A stretch of 44,324 nucleotides of DNA. It comes from Clostridia bacterium (GTDB taxonomy: Bacteria > Bacillota > Clostridia > Christensenellales > Pumilibacteraceae). Below, in pieces: positions 7,608 to 14,909 of this stretch. The DNA is taken from the NCBI GenBank assembly GCA_022791915.1, contig JAAWAB010000018.1, forward strand, positions 1-44,324, written 5' to 3'. The notes beneath the pieces were generated by a model. The model searched no databases. It was not told the origin of the DNA and saw only the letters and a list, made by a program, of their open reading frames with translations. A program made the translations under genes and the position numbers. Each line of letters begins with the position of its first letter. Position 1 is the stretch's first letter.

Positions 7608-8225
7608 GTGAAAGAACCGTATAGTGTACTCGGGCTCACGCCCGAAACCCCCGAAGAAGAACTGAAAGCGCGGTATGAAGAACTCAAAGCCGTTTACGGC
7701 GAACAACGGTTTAAGTCGGGCGCCGAAGGCAACGAGGGTGCGCGCAAGTTGAGCGAACTCGAATCCGCATGGGCGCTTATCTCCGCCGATTTCGAGAAAA
7801 AGCAGGCGCGGGAAACGTTCGGCGACGGCGATTACGGATACATCGACGATTTGATTAAAAAGGGCGAATACGACGATGCGCAAAGCCGACTGGACGCCAT
7901 AACCGACCGCAGCGCGCAATGGCATTATTTGCAATCCATTATCTTTTATAAGCGCGAGTGGCTTTCCGACAGTCGCAAGCAGCTTGCGCTCGCCGTAGAA
8001 ATGGAGCCGCGCAATACAAAATACAAAGAATCGCTCGATAAACTCGATTTGGTTATGGGCAATCCGCAAGCCGACCCCAACACAATCGGCGCCGACCCCA
8101 ACCAGCCCCCGCCCGTTCAGCAACAGCAGGACGGACAGATTTGCGGCGGCAACATGCTTTCCAACTGTTGCTTGGCGTACTGCCTGACCGATTGTTGTTG
8201 TTCTATGACGCGTTGTTGCGGTTGA
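7608..8225 (+). CDS. Degenerate J-domain/TPR protein with cysteine-rich tail
   Basis: A 205-residue protein. The first 65 residues resemble a J domain (YSVLGLTPETPEEELKARYE, with helix IV-like LESAWALISADFEKKQARE), but the HPD tripeptide that stimulates Hsp70 is missing; the position reads KAVYGEQRF. Residues 85-150 look like TPR-type helices (DDLIKKGEYDDAQSRLDAI). A Pro/Gln linker (PNQPPPVQQQQDG) leads to a tail with nine Cys in the last 29 residues, including CC, CCC and CC clusters, which could bind metal or be lipidated. Similar proteins with CC-rich ends occur in Clostridia. Start is GTG at 7608. It is probably an adaptor rather than a working Hsp40. It follows the SPFH gene and may share a transcript with it. 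Confidence 0.75.
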   Translation: MKEPYSVLGLTPETPEEELKARYEELKAVYGEQRFKSGAEGNEGARKLSELESAWALISADFEKKQARETFGDGDYGYIDDLIKKGEYDDAQSRLDAITDRSAQWHYLQSIIFYKREWLSDSRKQLALAVEMEPRNTKYKESLDKLDLVMGNPQADPNTIGADPNQPPPVQQQQDGQICGGNMLSNCCLAYCLTDCCCSMTRCCG

Positions 8226-8321
8226 TAAAAAGATTTCGGTGCGAGAATTTTTGCGGAAGGCGCGCGTTCGGGCGTGCGTTCCGCACGGGATTTCCTAATT
8301 CTGTGACAGAAGGCAAAAAGT

Positions 8322-8852
8322 GTGAAAGAAAGCGGCTCGCGTAAAATTACATACAGCGCGGTAGGCGCCGCCGTTGCGGCGGTGTGCGTGTTTCTTACCA
8401 ATTTCGGATGGCTGAAAGTGTCGCTTTTGATGTGTGCGGCACTTTGCTATTATATCGTATGCGTAAAATGCGGCTTTTGGTACGGGGTGGCAGGCATAGC
8501 GGTGAGCTTGTTGGTTGCCGTGTGCGTGGGCGGCGTGTTCGGACTGTCGGCGCTTATATTAAACGCGTTTGTGTTTGCGCCCTTTGCACTGTTAAGCTAC
8601 GCCATCCGCAAATTGTATTACGTGCGGGTGAAAACGGCGTTTCTCCGCTTGGGGATTATGGCGGCGTTTGCCAACGTAGCATTATGCGTCGTGTGGTTTA
8701 CCGCCAAATGGGTCACCACAATCGACGTCGTTGCCGTTGCGTCGCGCGTGGGCGGCTATCCGCTGTTGGCGCTCATTTTTACCGCGTTGACCCTGTTGTT
8801 CGATTTCCTGTTCAATCAGTTGAGCATACGAATGATAAAACTGATAAAATAG
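8322..8852 (+). CDS. Small multi-span membrane protein, ECF S-component-like
   Basis: A 176-residue, very hydrophobic protein with about five or six predicted membrane helices (for example AVGAAVAAVCVFLTNFG, VSLLVAVCVGGVFGLSAL, FANVALCVVWFTAKW and YPLLALIFTALTLLFDFLF). Start is GTG at 8322 with AGAAGG (8308-8313) eight bases upstream. Size and topology fit a substrate-binding S component of an ECF vitamin/metal transporter, and the ECF energizing module lies next to it. However, ecfA1 has its own promoter in the 71-base gap, and I see no family-defining motif, so the S-component idea is inference only. Confidence 0.65.
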   Translation: MKESGSRKITYSAVGAAVAAVCVFLTNFGWLKVSLLMCAALCYYIVCVKCGFWYGVAGIAVSLLVAVCVGGVFGLSALILNAFVFAPFALLSYAIRKLYYVRVKTAFLRLGIMAAFANVALCVVWFTAKWVTTIDVVAVASRVGGYPLLALIFTALTLLFDFLFNQLSIRMIKLIK

Positions 8853-8885
8853 GAGGCGTTTTCACACAATAACGCGCCGAAATAA

Positions 8886-8914
8886 TTGTAAATTTTGCCG
8901 CGTTGTGCTATACT
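8886..8914 (+). promoter_or_regulatory. SigA promoter of ecfA1, transcript probably leaderless
   Basis: TTGTAA (8886-8891), 17-base spacer, TATACT (8909-8914), preceded by TGC as an extended -10. Transcription should start about 8920-8921, only three or four bases before the ecfA1 ATG at 8924, and there is no Shine-Dalgarno sequence in between. The same arrangement of boxes (TTGTAA, 17 bases, TGCTATACT context) occurs at 18282-18310. Confidence 0.8.
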
Positions 8915-8923
8915 GATACCGTA

Positions 8924-9745
8924 ATGATAGAACTGCGTAACGTAACCTATATATATAACGAAGGCGCCGAAGACGAAAAGACGGCGCTGTCGGATGTGAC
9001 GCTTTCCATAGGCGAAGGCGAATTCGTCGCGCTTGTGGGGCATAACGGTAGCGGCAAAAGCACGCTTGCCAAACTTTTCAACGGACTGATAGAGCCGAAA
9101 AGCGGAACGGTTACGGTAAACGGTATGCGCACAACCAACCATAAAGACCTGTTCGATATCCGCAAAACGGTAGGGGTGGTATTTCAGAATCCCGATAACC
9201 AGATGGTGGCGTCCGTCATCGAGGACGACGTTGCGTTCGGTCCCGAAAATTTAGGGCTTCCGAGCGCCGAAATTTCCGAACGGGTAGACTGGGCGCTCCA
9301 AAGCGTGGGCATGGGCGAACACCGCAAGGGAACGCCGTTCCGTCTTTCGGGCGGTCAAAAACAACGCATTGCCATTGCGGGCGTGCTGGCAATCAAGCCG
9401 CGCGTTATGGTGCTTGACGAGAGCACGGCAATGCTCGACCCCGTGGGGCGCGAAGAAGTGATGCGCGTCATTACGCGGCTGAATAAAGAAGAAAAAATGA
9501 CGGTGGTCATGATTACCCACTTTATGGACGAAGCGGCGCTTGCCGACCGCATTATCGTGCTCAAAAACGGCAGAGTGGCAGGCGAAGGCGGCAAAGAAAT
9601 TTTCCGCAACCGCGCCCTGATTGAATCGGCGGGGCTGGAATTGCCGCTTGCCGCCCGCATTGCCGCCGAACTACGCGAATGCGGCGTGGAATTACAGGGC
9701 GAAATCACACTGCCCGAGGAGCTTGCGGACGCGTTATGCCGATAA
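8924..9745 (+). CDS. ecfA1: ECF transporter ATPase subunit A1
   Basis: A 273-residue ABC ATPase of the energizing module shared by ECF-type vitamin and metal importers; it pairs with EcfA2 and docks on EcfT at the inner face of the membrane. Walker A GHNGSGKST is at 39-47, the ABC signature LSGGQKQR near 142-149, and the Walker B stretch VMVLDEST near 162-169, with ITHFMDEA carrying the switch His. The start at 8924 gives MIELRNVTYIY, the normal family start, although no ribosome binding site precedes it. The end overlaps ecfA2 by ten bases, which implies coupled translation. Confidence 0.95.
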   Translation: MIELRNVTYIYNEGAEDEKTALSDVTLSIGEGEFVALVGHNGSGKSTLAKLFNGLIEPKSGTVTVNGMRTTNHKDLFDIRKTVGVVFQNPDNQMVASVIEDDVAFGPENLGLPSAEISERVDWALQSVGMGEHRKGTPFRLSGGQKQRIAIAGVLAIKPRVMVLDESTAMLDPVGREEVMRVITRLNKEEKMTVVMITHFMDEAALADRIIVLKNGRVAGEGGKEIFRNRALIESAGLELPLAARIAAELRECGVELQGEITLPEELADALCR

Positions 9746-10620
9746 AAATCACAAATCTCGACTATAAATACAGCGCGGGCACCCCGTTTGAAAAATACGC
9801 GCTCAAAAAAATCAATCTCACGATTCCCGACGGGGAATTTTGGGGTGTAATCGGACACACGGGCAGCGGTAAAAGCACGCTGTTCTCGCACCTGAACGCG
9901 CTCACGAGAATCCAGAGCGGAACGATAGAAATCGACGAATTCCGTCTGGTGGGCAACGGCGGCAAAAAGCCAAAACGAAAGCACCGCCCCGATTACAAAG
10001 CGCTACGTGCGCGCGTGGGCATGGTGTTTCAGTATCCCGAATATCAGTTGTTTGCCGAAACGGTTGCCGACGACGTTGCGTTCGGCGCGAAAAACGTGGG
10101 AATAAAGGGCGACGAGTTGCAAGCTCGCGTAAAATCGGCAATCGAAATGGTGGGGCTTAATTACGCCGAAGTGGAAAAACGCAGTCCGTTCGAACTGTCG
10201 GGCGGGCAGAAACGGCGGGTAGCGCTTGCGGGCGTGCTTGCCATGCACCCCAAAATACTGGTGCTCGACGAACCTACGGCAGGGCTCGACCCGCGCGGAA
10301 AAAAGGAAATTCTCGATTTGATTACCGAGATAAAAGCCACGCTTTGCCCTACGGTGATTATGATTTCGCACAATATGGACGAAGTGGCTGCGTATTGCGA
10401 TAAAATCGCCGTGATGGCAGACGGAGAGTTGCGGCTTGTGAGCACGCCTGCCGAACTGTTTTCGCAACACGACCTGTTGCGCGAGTTGCACGTCGAAATG
10501 CCTACCGTAACCGCGCTTGCCTGCCTGTTAAACGACCGCGGAGTACCCGTATCGCGTAGCGTGCTGACCGAACGCGAACTGCTAAAAGAGATTTTGCGCG
10601 TGAAGGGGGTGACGGCGTGA
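9736..10620 (+). CDS. ecfA2: ECF transporter ATPase subunit A2
   Basis: A 294-residue partner of EcfA1. It has Walker A GHTGSGKST, the Q-loop segment VGMVFQYPEYQLFAETV typical of EcfA2, signature LSGGQKRR, Walker B ILVLDEPTAGLDP and switch ISHNMDEV. The ATG at 9736 lies inside the end of ecfA1; extending further upstream would add residues read from the ecfA1 coding region. A short Lys/Gly-rich insertion (GGKKPKRKHRPD) follows the Walker A helix region. The stop overlaps the GTG start of ecfT in a GTGA arrangement. Confidence 0.95.
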   Translation: MPIKITNLDYKYSAGTPFEKYALKKINLTIPDGEFWGVIGHTGSGKSTLFSHLNALTRIQSGTIEIDEFRLVGNGGKKPKRKHRPDYKALRARVGMVFQYPEYQLFAETVADDVAFGAKNVGIKGDELQARVKSAIEMVGLNYAEVEKRSPFELSGGQKRRVALAGVLAMHPKILVLDEPTAGLDPRGKKEILDLITEIKATLCPTVIMISHNMDEVAAYCDKIAVMADGELRLVSTPAELFSQHDLLRELHVEMPTVTALACLLNDRGVPVSRSVLTERELLKEILRVKGVTA

Positions 10621-11453
10621 AAGACGTTTCGTTCGGGCAATATTATCCCGTAGAAAGCCCTATTCACCGTATCGACCCGCGTATCAAATTGTTGGCGGTC
10701 ATCCTTTATATTGTTTCGGTATTTTTTATCCGCAAATTCGTGGGGTTTGCCGTGGTGGCGGTGTTTTTGCTCGTGCTGGTTTTTTTGAGCCGTGTACCGC
10801 TGTTAAAAGTATTGAAAAGCGTGCGTGCCGTGCTGTTTTTGGTGCTGTTCACGGCAATCATGAGCGTACTGTTTTATTCTGCAAAAAACGCCGAACCGCT
10901 CTGGGCATGGCGGTTTATCAAAATTTATAAAGAAGGGCTCTTAAACGCCGCGCGTATGGCATTGCGGCTGATATTTTTGGTAATGGGACCCGGCTTGTTA
11001 ACGCTTACCACCACGCCCGTGGAATTAACCGACGGACTGGAAAGTTTATTGAAGCCGTTGGCACTCATGCGCCTGCCTGTGCACGAACTTGCCATTATTA
11101 TGAGTATTGCGCTTCGCCTGATTCCCACGCTCATGGAAGAAACCGAAAAAATCATGAACGCGCAAAAGGCGCGGTGTGCCGATTTCGATACGGGCAACAT
11201 TTTCAAGCGGGCAAAGTCGTTGTTGCCCATACTCATTCCGCTATTCGTCAGTTCGTTCCGAAGAGCGGACGAGCTTGCCGACGCCATGGATTCGCGCTGT
11301 TATCGCGGGGCGAAAGGGCGCACGCGCATGAAGGTGTTGCGTTTGCACGTGCGCGACTTTGTTGCCGCCTTTATCCTGTTGGCACTGTTGTTTGTGATTC
11401 TTGTTTTGCGGTATAACTGGTTCGGTTGGGCGTTTATCGGGGTGCTGTGGTGA
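10617..11453 (+). CDS. ecfT: ECF transporter transmembrane subunit T
   Basis: A 278-residue integral membrane protein of the energizing module that couples the two ATPases to exchangeable S components. Several membrane helices are visible (LLAVILYIVSVFFI, VVAVFLLVLVFLS, AVLFLVLFTAIMSVLF, FVAAFILLALLFVILVL). The cytoplasmic coupling helices carry AQKARC and DSRCYRGAKGRTRM, the positions of the paired XRX motifs that contact EcfA1 and EcfA2; the SRCYRG form is one seen in other Firmicutes. Start is the GTG at 10617 overlapping the ecfA2 stop by four bases; the end overlaps truA in the same GTGA way. Confidence 0.93.
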   Translation: MKDVSFGQYYPVESPIHRIDPRIKLLAVILYIVSVFFIRKFVGFAVVAVFLLVLVFLSRVPLLKVLKSVRAVLFLVLFTAIMSVLFYSAKNAEPLWAWRFIKIYKEGLLNAARMALRLIFLVMGPGLLTLTTTPVELTDGLESLLKPLALMRLPVHELAIIMSIALRLIPTLMEETEKIMNAQKARCADFDTGNIFKRAKSLLPILIPLFVSSFRRADELADAMDSRCYRGAKGRTRMKVLRLHVRDFVAAFILLALLFVILVLRYNWFGWAFIGVLW

Positions 11454-12226
11454 AAACGTATTTGCTTACGCTTGCATACGACGGAACGCACTACCACGGT
11501 TGGCAACGTCAGAAGGGAATCGTTTCGGTGCAGGAATGTCTGGAAACGGCGCTTGCGTCGCTTGTGGGCGCGCCCGTGCCCGTAACGGCGTCGGGTCGCA
11601 CCGACGAAGGCGTGCACGCCGTGGGGCAAGCCGTGTCGTTTTCGTGCGAAACGAGCGTGCCTGCCCAAAAGTTCGCCGCCGCACTCAACGCAAAACTTCC
11701 GCCCGATATCCGCGCGCTGTCGTGTTGCGAAACGGCAGACGGGTTCTGCGCGAGAAAGGCGGCAAAACGCAAGACGTACGCCTACCGCTTTTATCTTTCG
11801 CCGCACGTGTTGCCGCATATAGACGGCTACGCTTTGCGGGTGGATTCGCCGCTCGATACAAAGGCTTTGGCGGCGGCGTGTTCGTCGGTGAAAGGCACGC
11901 ATGATTTCGTTTGCTTTCAGTGTTTGGGGTCGTCGGCGAAAACAACGGTGCGCACGGTGTACGACTGTACGTTTATTTCCTATCCCGCACAGGGACTTAT
12001 GCCGATTACGTATGAGTTTCGTATCTGCGGCAACGGCTTTTTATATAAAATGGTGCGCCTTATGGCAGGCGCGCTGTTGCGGCTTTCGCAGGGAAAAATT
12101 ACCGCGCGGGATTTTGCGGCGGCGCTGAACGGCGAGCGGGAACGGGTGGCAAAAATTCCGTTGCCCGGTAAGGGGTTAACGCTCGTAAGCGTGGAATACG
12201 ACCAAAGCGATTTCGCGCAAATTTAA
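11450..12226 (+). CDS. truA: tRNA pseudouridine(38-40) synthase
   Basis: A 258-residue cytoplasmic enzyme that isomerises uridines 38-40 in tRNA anticodon arms. It starts with TYLLTLAYDGTHYHGWQRQ and carries ASGRTDEGVHAVGQ near residues 48-61 with the catalytic Asp. Further family signatures are KRKTYAYRFYLS and FLYKMVRLMAGALL. The GTG at 11450 overlaps the ecfT stop (GTGA), so translation is likely coupled. ecfA1-ecfA2-ecfT-truA is a well known Firmicutes gene order. No terminator was seen after it. Confidence 0.96.
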   Translation: MKTYLLTLAYDGTHYHGWQRQKGIVSVQECLETALASLVGAPVPVTASGRTDEGVHAVGQAVSFSCETSVPAQKFAAALNAKLPPDIRALSCCETADGFCARKAAKRKTYAYRFYLSPHVLPHIDGYALRVDSPLDTKALAAACSSVKGTHDFVCFQCLGSSAKTTVRTVYDCTFISYPAQGLMPITYEFRICGNGFLYKMVRLMAGALLRLSQGKITARDFAAALNGERERVAKIPLPGKGLTLVSVEYDQSDFAQI

Positions 12227-12267
12227 GAAAATTTTAACAAATCGGTAATGTTGCCTTTATGCGGGCG

Positions 12268-12276
12268 TGTTACAAT
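12268..12276 (+). promoter_or_regulatory. Extended -10 promoter of the alarmone synthetase gene
   Basis: TGT followed by TACAAT (12271-12276) forms an extended -10 box. TTGCCT at 12251-12256 is only 14 bases away, so no properly spaced -35 is evident. Start of transcription would be about 12283, just before AGGAG (12293-12297). Confidence 0.5.
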
Positions 12277-12304
12277 ATACGTATTCCGGTACAGGAGAGT
12301 ATTC

Positions 12305-13081
12305 ATGAAAGACGAAATCAAGAGAGAAAACGGTGATATCTCGCAACTTCCCGCCATGGCGGAATTGTTCGAGTCATCTCCTTTTGCCGAAGCACTCATG
12401 CGCAAAACCAAAGATATGATGTGGTCGGTGGTACAGCTCAAAGAATTGCAAATGATGTACACCTGCGCGCTCAAAGAAATCCGTACCAAGTTCGAAGTGC
12501 TGGATACCGAGTTTGAACATCGGTATAAACGGAATCCCATCAAAACAATCAGTACGCGCTTAAAACGCACCGAGAGCATTATAGAAAAATTGGTTCGGTA
12601 TAAGTTTCCCGTAACGCTCGAAAGCATAGAAGAAAACCTGAACGACGTAGCGGGAATCCGCGTGGTATGTTCGTACATAGACGATATCTATCGGATTGCC
12701 GATTCGCTTTTGGTGCAAGACGATATTACGCTCATCAAAAAGAAAGATTATATCGGTAATCCCAAGCCCAACGGCTACCGCAGTTTGCACCTGATTGTGA
12801 AAATCCCCGTATTTTTTGCCGATAAACGGAAAGAAATGAAGGTGGAAGTGCAAATTCGCACCATTGCCATGGATTTTTGGGCGAGCCTGGAACATCAGCT
12901 TTCCTATAAGCACGATAACGCGCATGCCGATACGTTGGGCGCGCAACTCAAAGCGTGCGCCGACGTGATTACGCAGACCGACCAAAAAATGCTCGAACTG
13001 CGCAAACAAATCGAGGCGTCCGAAGATATTCCCACCGAAGAAGAAATGCTGTTCGAGCGGTTGGCGCGCGTGGGATTATAA
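12305..13081 (+). CDS. Small alarmone synthetase, (p)ppGpp synthetase domain only
   Basis: A 258-residue GTP pyrophosphokinase that transfers pyrophosphate from ATP to GDP or GTP to make the stringent-response signal (p)ppGpp. The synthetase fold is visible from about residue 75: RLKRTESIIEKL, NDVAGIRVVCSYIDDIY, KPNGYRSLH (154-162, the substrate loop) and VEVQIRTIAMDFWASLEHQL (about 181-200). There is no hydrolase (HD) domain and no TGS/ACT regulatory region, so it belongs with RelQ/RelP-type enzymes, though about 45 residues longer at the N terminus than typical RelQ. The ATG at 12305 follows AGGAG seven bases upstream. A TIR-like membrane protein gene follows 48 bases later. Confidence 0.92.
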   Translation: MKDEIKRENGDISQLPAMAELFESSPFAEALMRKTKDMMWSVVQLKELQMMYTCALKEIRTKFEVLDTEFEHRYKRNPIKTISTRLKRTESIIEKLVRYKFPVTLESIEENLNDVAGIRVVCSYIDDIYRIADSLLVQDDITLIKKKDYIGNPKPNGYRSLHLIVKIPVFFADKRKEMKVEVQIRTIAMDFWASLEHQLSYKHDNAHADTLGAQLKACADVITQTDQKMLELRKQIEASEDIPTEEEMLFERLARVGL

Positions 13082-13129
13082 ATCGTTTACAAAAAAAAGA
13101 ATTTCGCTTGTGGTGAGGAGGGTGACAAG

Positions 13130-14053
13130 ATGAAATACGTTTTGGCTTACGCCGACGAAATTACGGACAAAGCGGAAGAAGTCAATAAACAACTCGTCGA
13201 ATGTGGGTGCGTCAATGCGCAGGACAGCGCGCACGACGCAAAGGAAGCGCTTAAAAACGCCGACATACTATTCGTATTCGTAACCGAAGAAACGCAGGTG
13301 GATTTGCCTGCCGTTCGTTCGGCATGGGAATTTTTCGACGCCGAAATCCGCTGGAAGAGAAAAACGGCGGGAGAGATTCTGTTTTTGGCGCCTGCCGACG
13401 ACGTGCTTAAAAATCTGCCGTTGCGACTCAAAAAGTACGGATATTTCCTTACCGACGAAATAGAGGACGCGGCGGCATATTGCGAAGACAAATTGCGCGA
13501 AGCGGACGAAAAGAGCAAGCAGGCGGAAGCGGTGCCGCCCGTCAAACAAATCCGATACAGCCCGCCCGAAGAAACGGTGCAACAAATCGAGTTTTCGGTG
13601 CGCGCGCCGCGAATCGAATCGTTTGACGGAGGCAAAACGTATCAGGGCGAAGAAAACGACGCCTGTAAGCAAGACCATTCGTTCGACGACAACATTTCGC
13701 GGCACGACGGGCAAAGCGGCGCTTGCCGTGACGACCACGTGTTCGGCTACAACGACGGCGGATTGCACAGCCGCAGCGAACTTGCCGCACGCAGAAAGCA
13801 AAAGCGCAATACGGTATTGCTTGTGCTTGTGGTGATTGTGCTGTTAAGCGTGGCGCTTGCTATTATTTTCAAGGTGGCGTCTTTATACGATGCGGCGAAA
13901 ACGGCGGCGACTTTTGAACGAATTACGCCTATATTCGACCAAACCGTGTCGGCGGGAAAAGGTGCAAACGCTTTACAATGCCCGCCGCAGTGTGATATAA
14001 TAAGAGAAAAAGTTTGCTCGCAAGAACTTTTTCGCGGTATATTGCAACGTTAA
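13130..14053 (+). CDS. TIR-like domain protein with one membrane helix
   Basis: A 307-residue protein. Residues 1-125 alternate strands and helices in a flavodoxin/TIR-like pattern: YVLAYADE, then a helix, then NADILFVFVTEETQ, then AWEFFDAE and EILFLAPADD, then LPLRLKKYGYFL. This resembles a TIR domain (sensor strand, W..E helix, DD strand), but I cannot confirm a catalytic Glu. A polar linker rich in Asp/His/Cys follows (about 130-220). A hydrophobic helix is at about 228-250 (TVLLVLVVIVLLSVALAIIF). The ATG is preceded by GAGGAGG (13115-13121) at eight bases. The last 20 or so codons overlap the pheA promoter and read unlike a folded domain, so the C terminus may be extended. It lies directly behind the alarmone synthetase gene. 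Confidence 0.65.
   Translation: MKYVLAYADEITDKAEEVNKQLVECGCVNAQDSAHDAKEALKNADILFVFVTEETQVDLPAVRSAWEFFDAEIRWKRKTAGEILFLAPADDVLKNLPLRLKKYGYFLTDEIEDAAAYCEDKLREADEKSKQAEAVPPVKQIRYSPPEETVQQIEFSVRAPRIESFDGGKTYQGEENDACKQDHSFDDNISRHDGQSGACRDDHVFGYNDGGLHSRSELAARRKQKRNTVLLVLVVIVLLSVALAIIFKVASLYDAAKTAATFERITPIFDQTVSAGKGANALQCPPQCDIIREKVCSQELFRGILQR
13972..14001 (+). promoter_or_regulatory. SigA promoter of pheA inside the upstream gene
   Basis: TTTACA (13972-13977), 18-base spacer, TATAAT (13996-14001) preceded by TGA as an extended -10. It lies within the last 30 codons of the TIR-like gene and is well placed for the pheA start at 14077. Confidence 0.65.
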
Positions 14054-14076
14054 AAAGTCCGTAAAGGAGAAATGCT

Positions 14077-14877
14077 GTGTCGGTTGCCTGTTTCGGAGAT
14101 TCTTTCAGCCATACGTACGCCGCCGCAGTGCAACTTGCGGGAGAGAAAACGGACGTGTTGTTTTGCGATTCGGTATACGATACGCTCGAACGGGTGCGTA
14201 GCCGAACGTGCGAAACGGCAATCGTTCCCATGGAAAACAGTTTTGAAGGAACGGTGGCGGCTACTTGCGACGCGCTCGGCGAATTGGGGCTGTATATCGT
14301 GCAAGAAATCGTTTTGCCCGTTCGGCAGTGTCTGATTGTGCAAAACGGCGTGGCACTTCAAAACGTGCGCACGGTGTATTCGCACCCGCAGGCGTTGGCG
14401 CAGTGCCGGACTTCGTTGCGGAAACTGTTGCCGCACGTAAAAACGGAAGCGGTTGCGTACACTTCGGCGGGGCTGGACAAGCTGGACGAACACAGCGCGG
14501 CGATTGCGCGCGCGCCCCGCACGGGGCAGATTGCGGCGGTGAGCGGGCTGGAAGATTCGCCCGAAAATTGCACGCGGTTCGTTGCGGTGCAAGCTGCGCC
14601 CCGAATGTCGGGCAACAAAGTGAGCGTTCTGTTTTCCACGTTGAACCGCCCGGGCGCGCTTTTAGACGTGTTGCGGGTAATGGACGAGCGCGGGCTCAAC
14701 ATGACCAAAATCGAGTCGCGTCCCGCCAAAAAGCGACTGGGGCAGTACGTGTTCTACGTGGATTTTCTGTATTACGGCAAAGAAGGCGTACCCGACGAGC
14801 TGTTTGCGGCGCTTGCCGCCCGCGCCGTAGAAGTGCGGTATCTGGGTCGGTATCCGCAGTACGAACAAAATCAATAA
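14077..14877 (+). CDS. pheA: Prephenate dehydratase
   Basis: A 266-residue monofunctional enzyme that converts prephenate to phenylpyruvate in phenylalanine synthesis. The catalytic domain carries FGDSFSHTYAAA, AIVPMENSFEGTV and the active-site motif NCTRF (about residues 164-168). A C-terminal ACT domain follows, with RPGALLDVLRV and KIESRP, the residues that bind phenylalanine for feedback inhibition. No chorismate mutase domain is attached. The GTG at 14077 has AAAGGAG (14063-14069) seven bases upstream; an ATG at 14072 is in another frame. secA follows after 32 bases and is probably cotranscribed. Confidence 0.95.
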   Translation: MSVACFGDSFSHTYAAAVQLAGEKTDVLFCDSVYDTLERVRSRTCETAIVPMENSFEGTVAATCDALGELGLYIVQEIVLPVRQCLIVQNGVALQNVRTVYSHPQALAQCRTSLRKLLPHVKTEAVAYTSAGLDKLDEHSAAIARAPRTGQIAAVSGLEDSPENCTRFVAVQAAPRMSGNKVSVLFSTLNRPGALLDVLRVMDERGLNMTKIESRPAKKRLGQYVFYVDFLYYGKEGVPDELFAALAARAVEVRYLGRYPQYEQNQ

Positions 14878-14909
14878 GCAAAGAAAGCCAAAACATAAAG
14901 GAATAGAAA

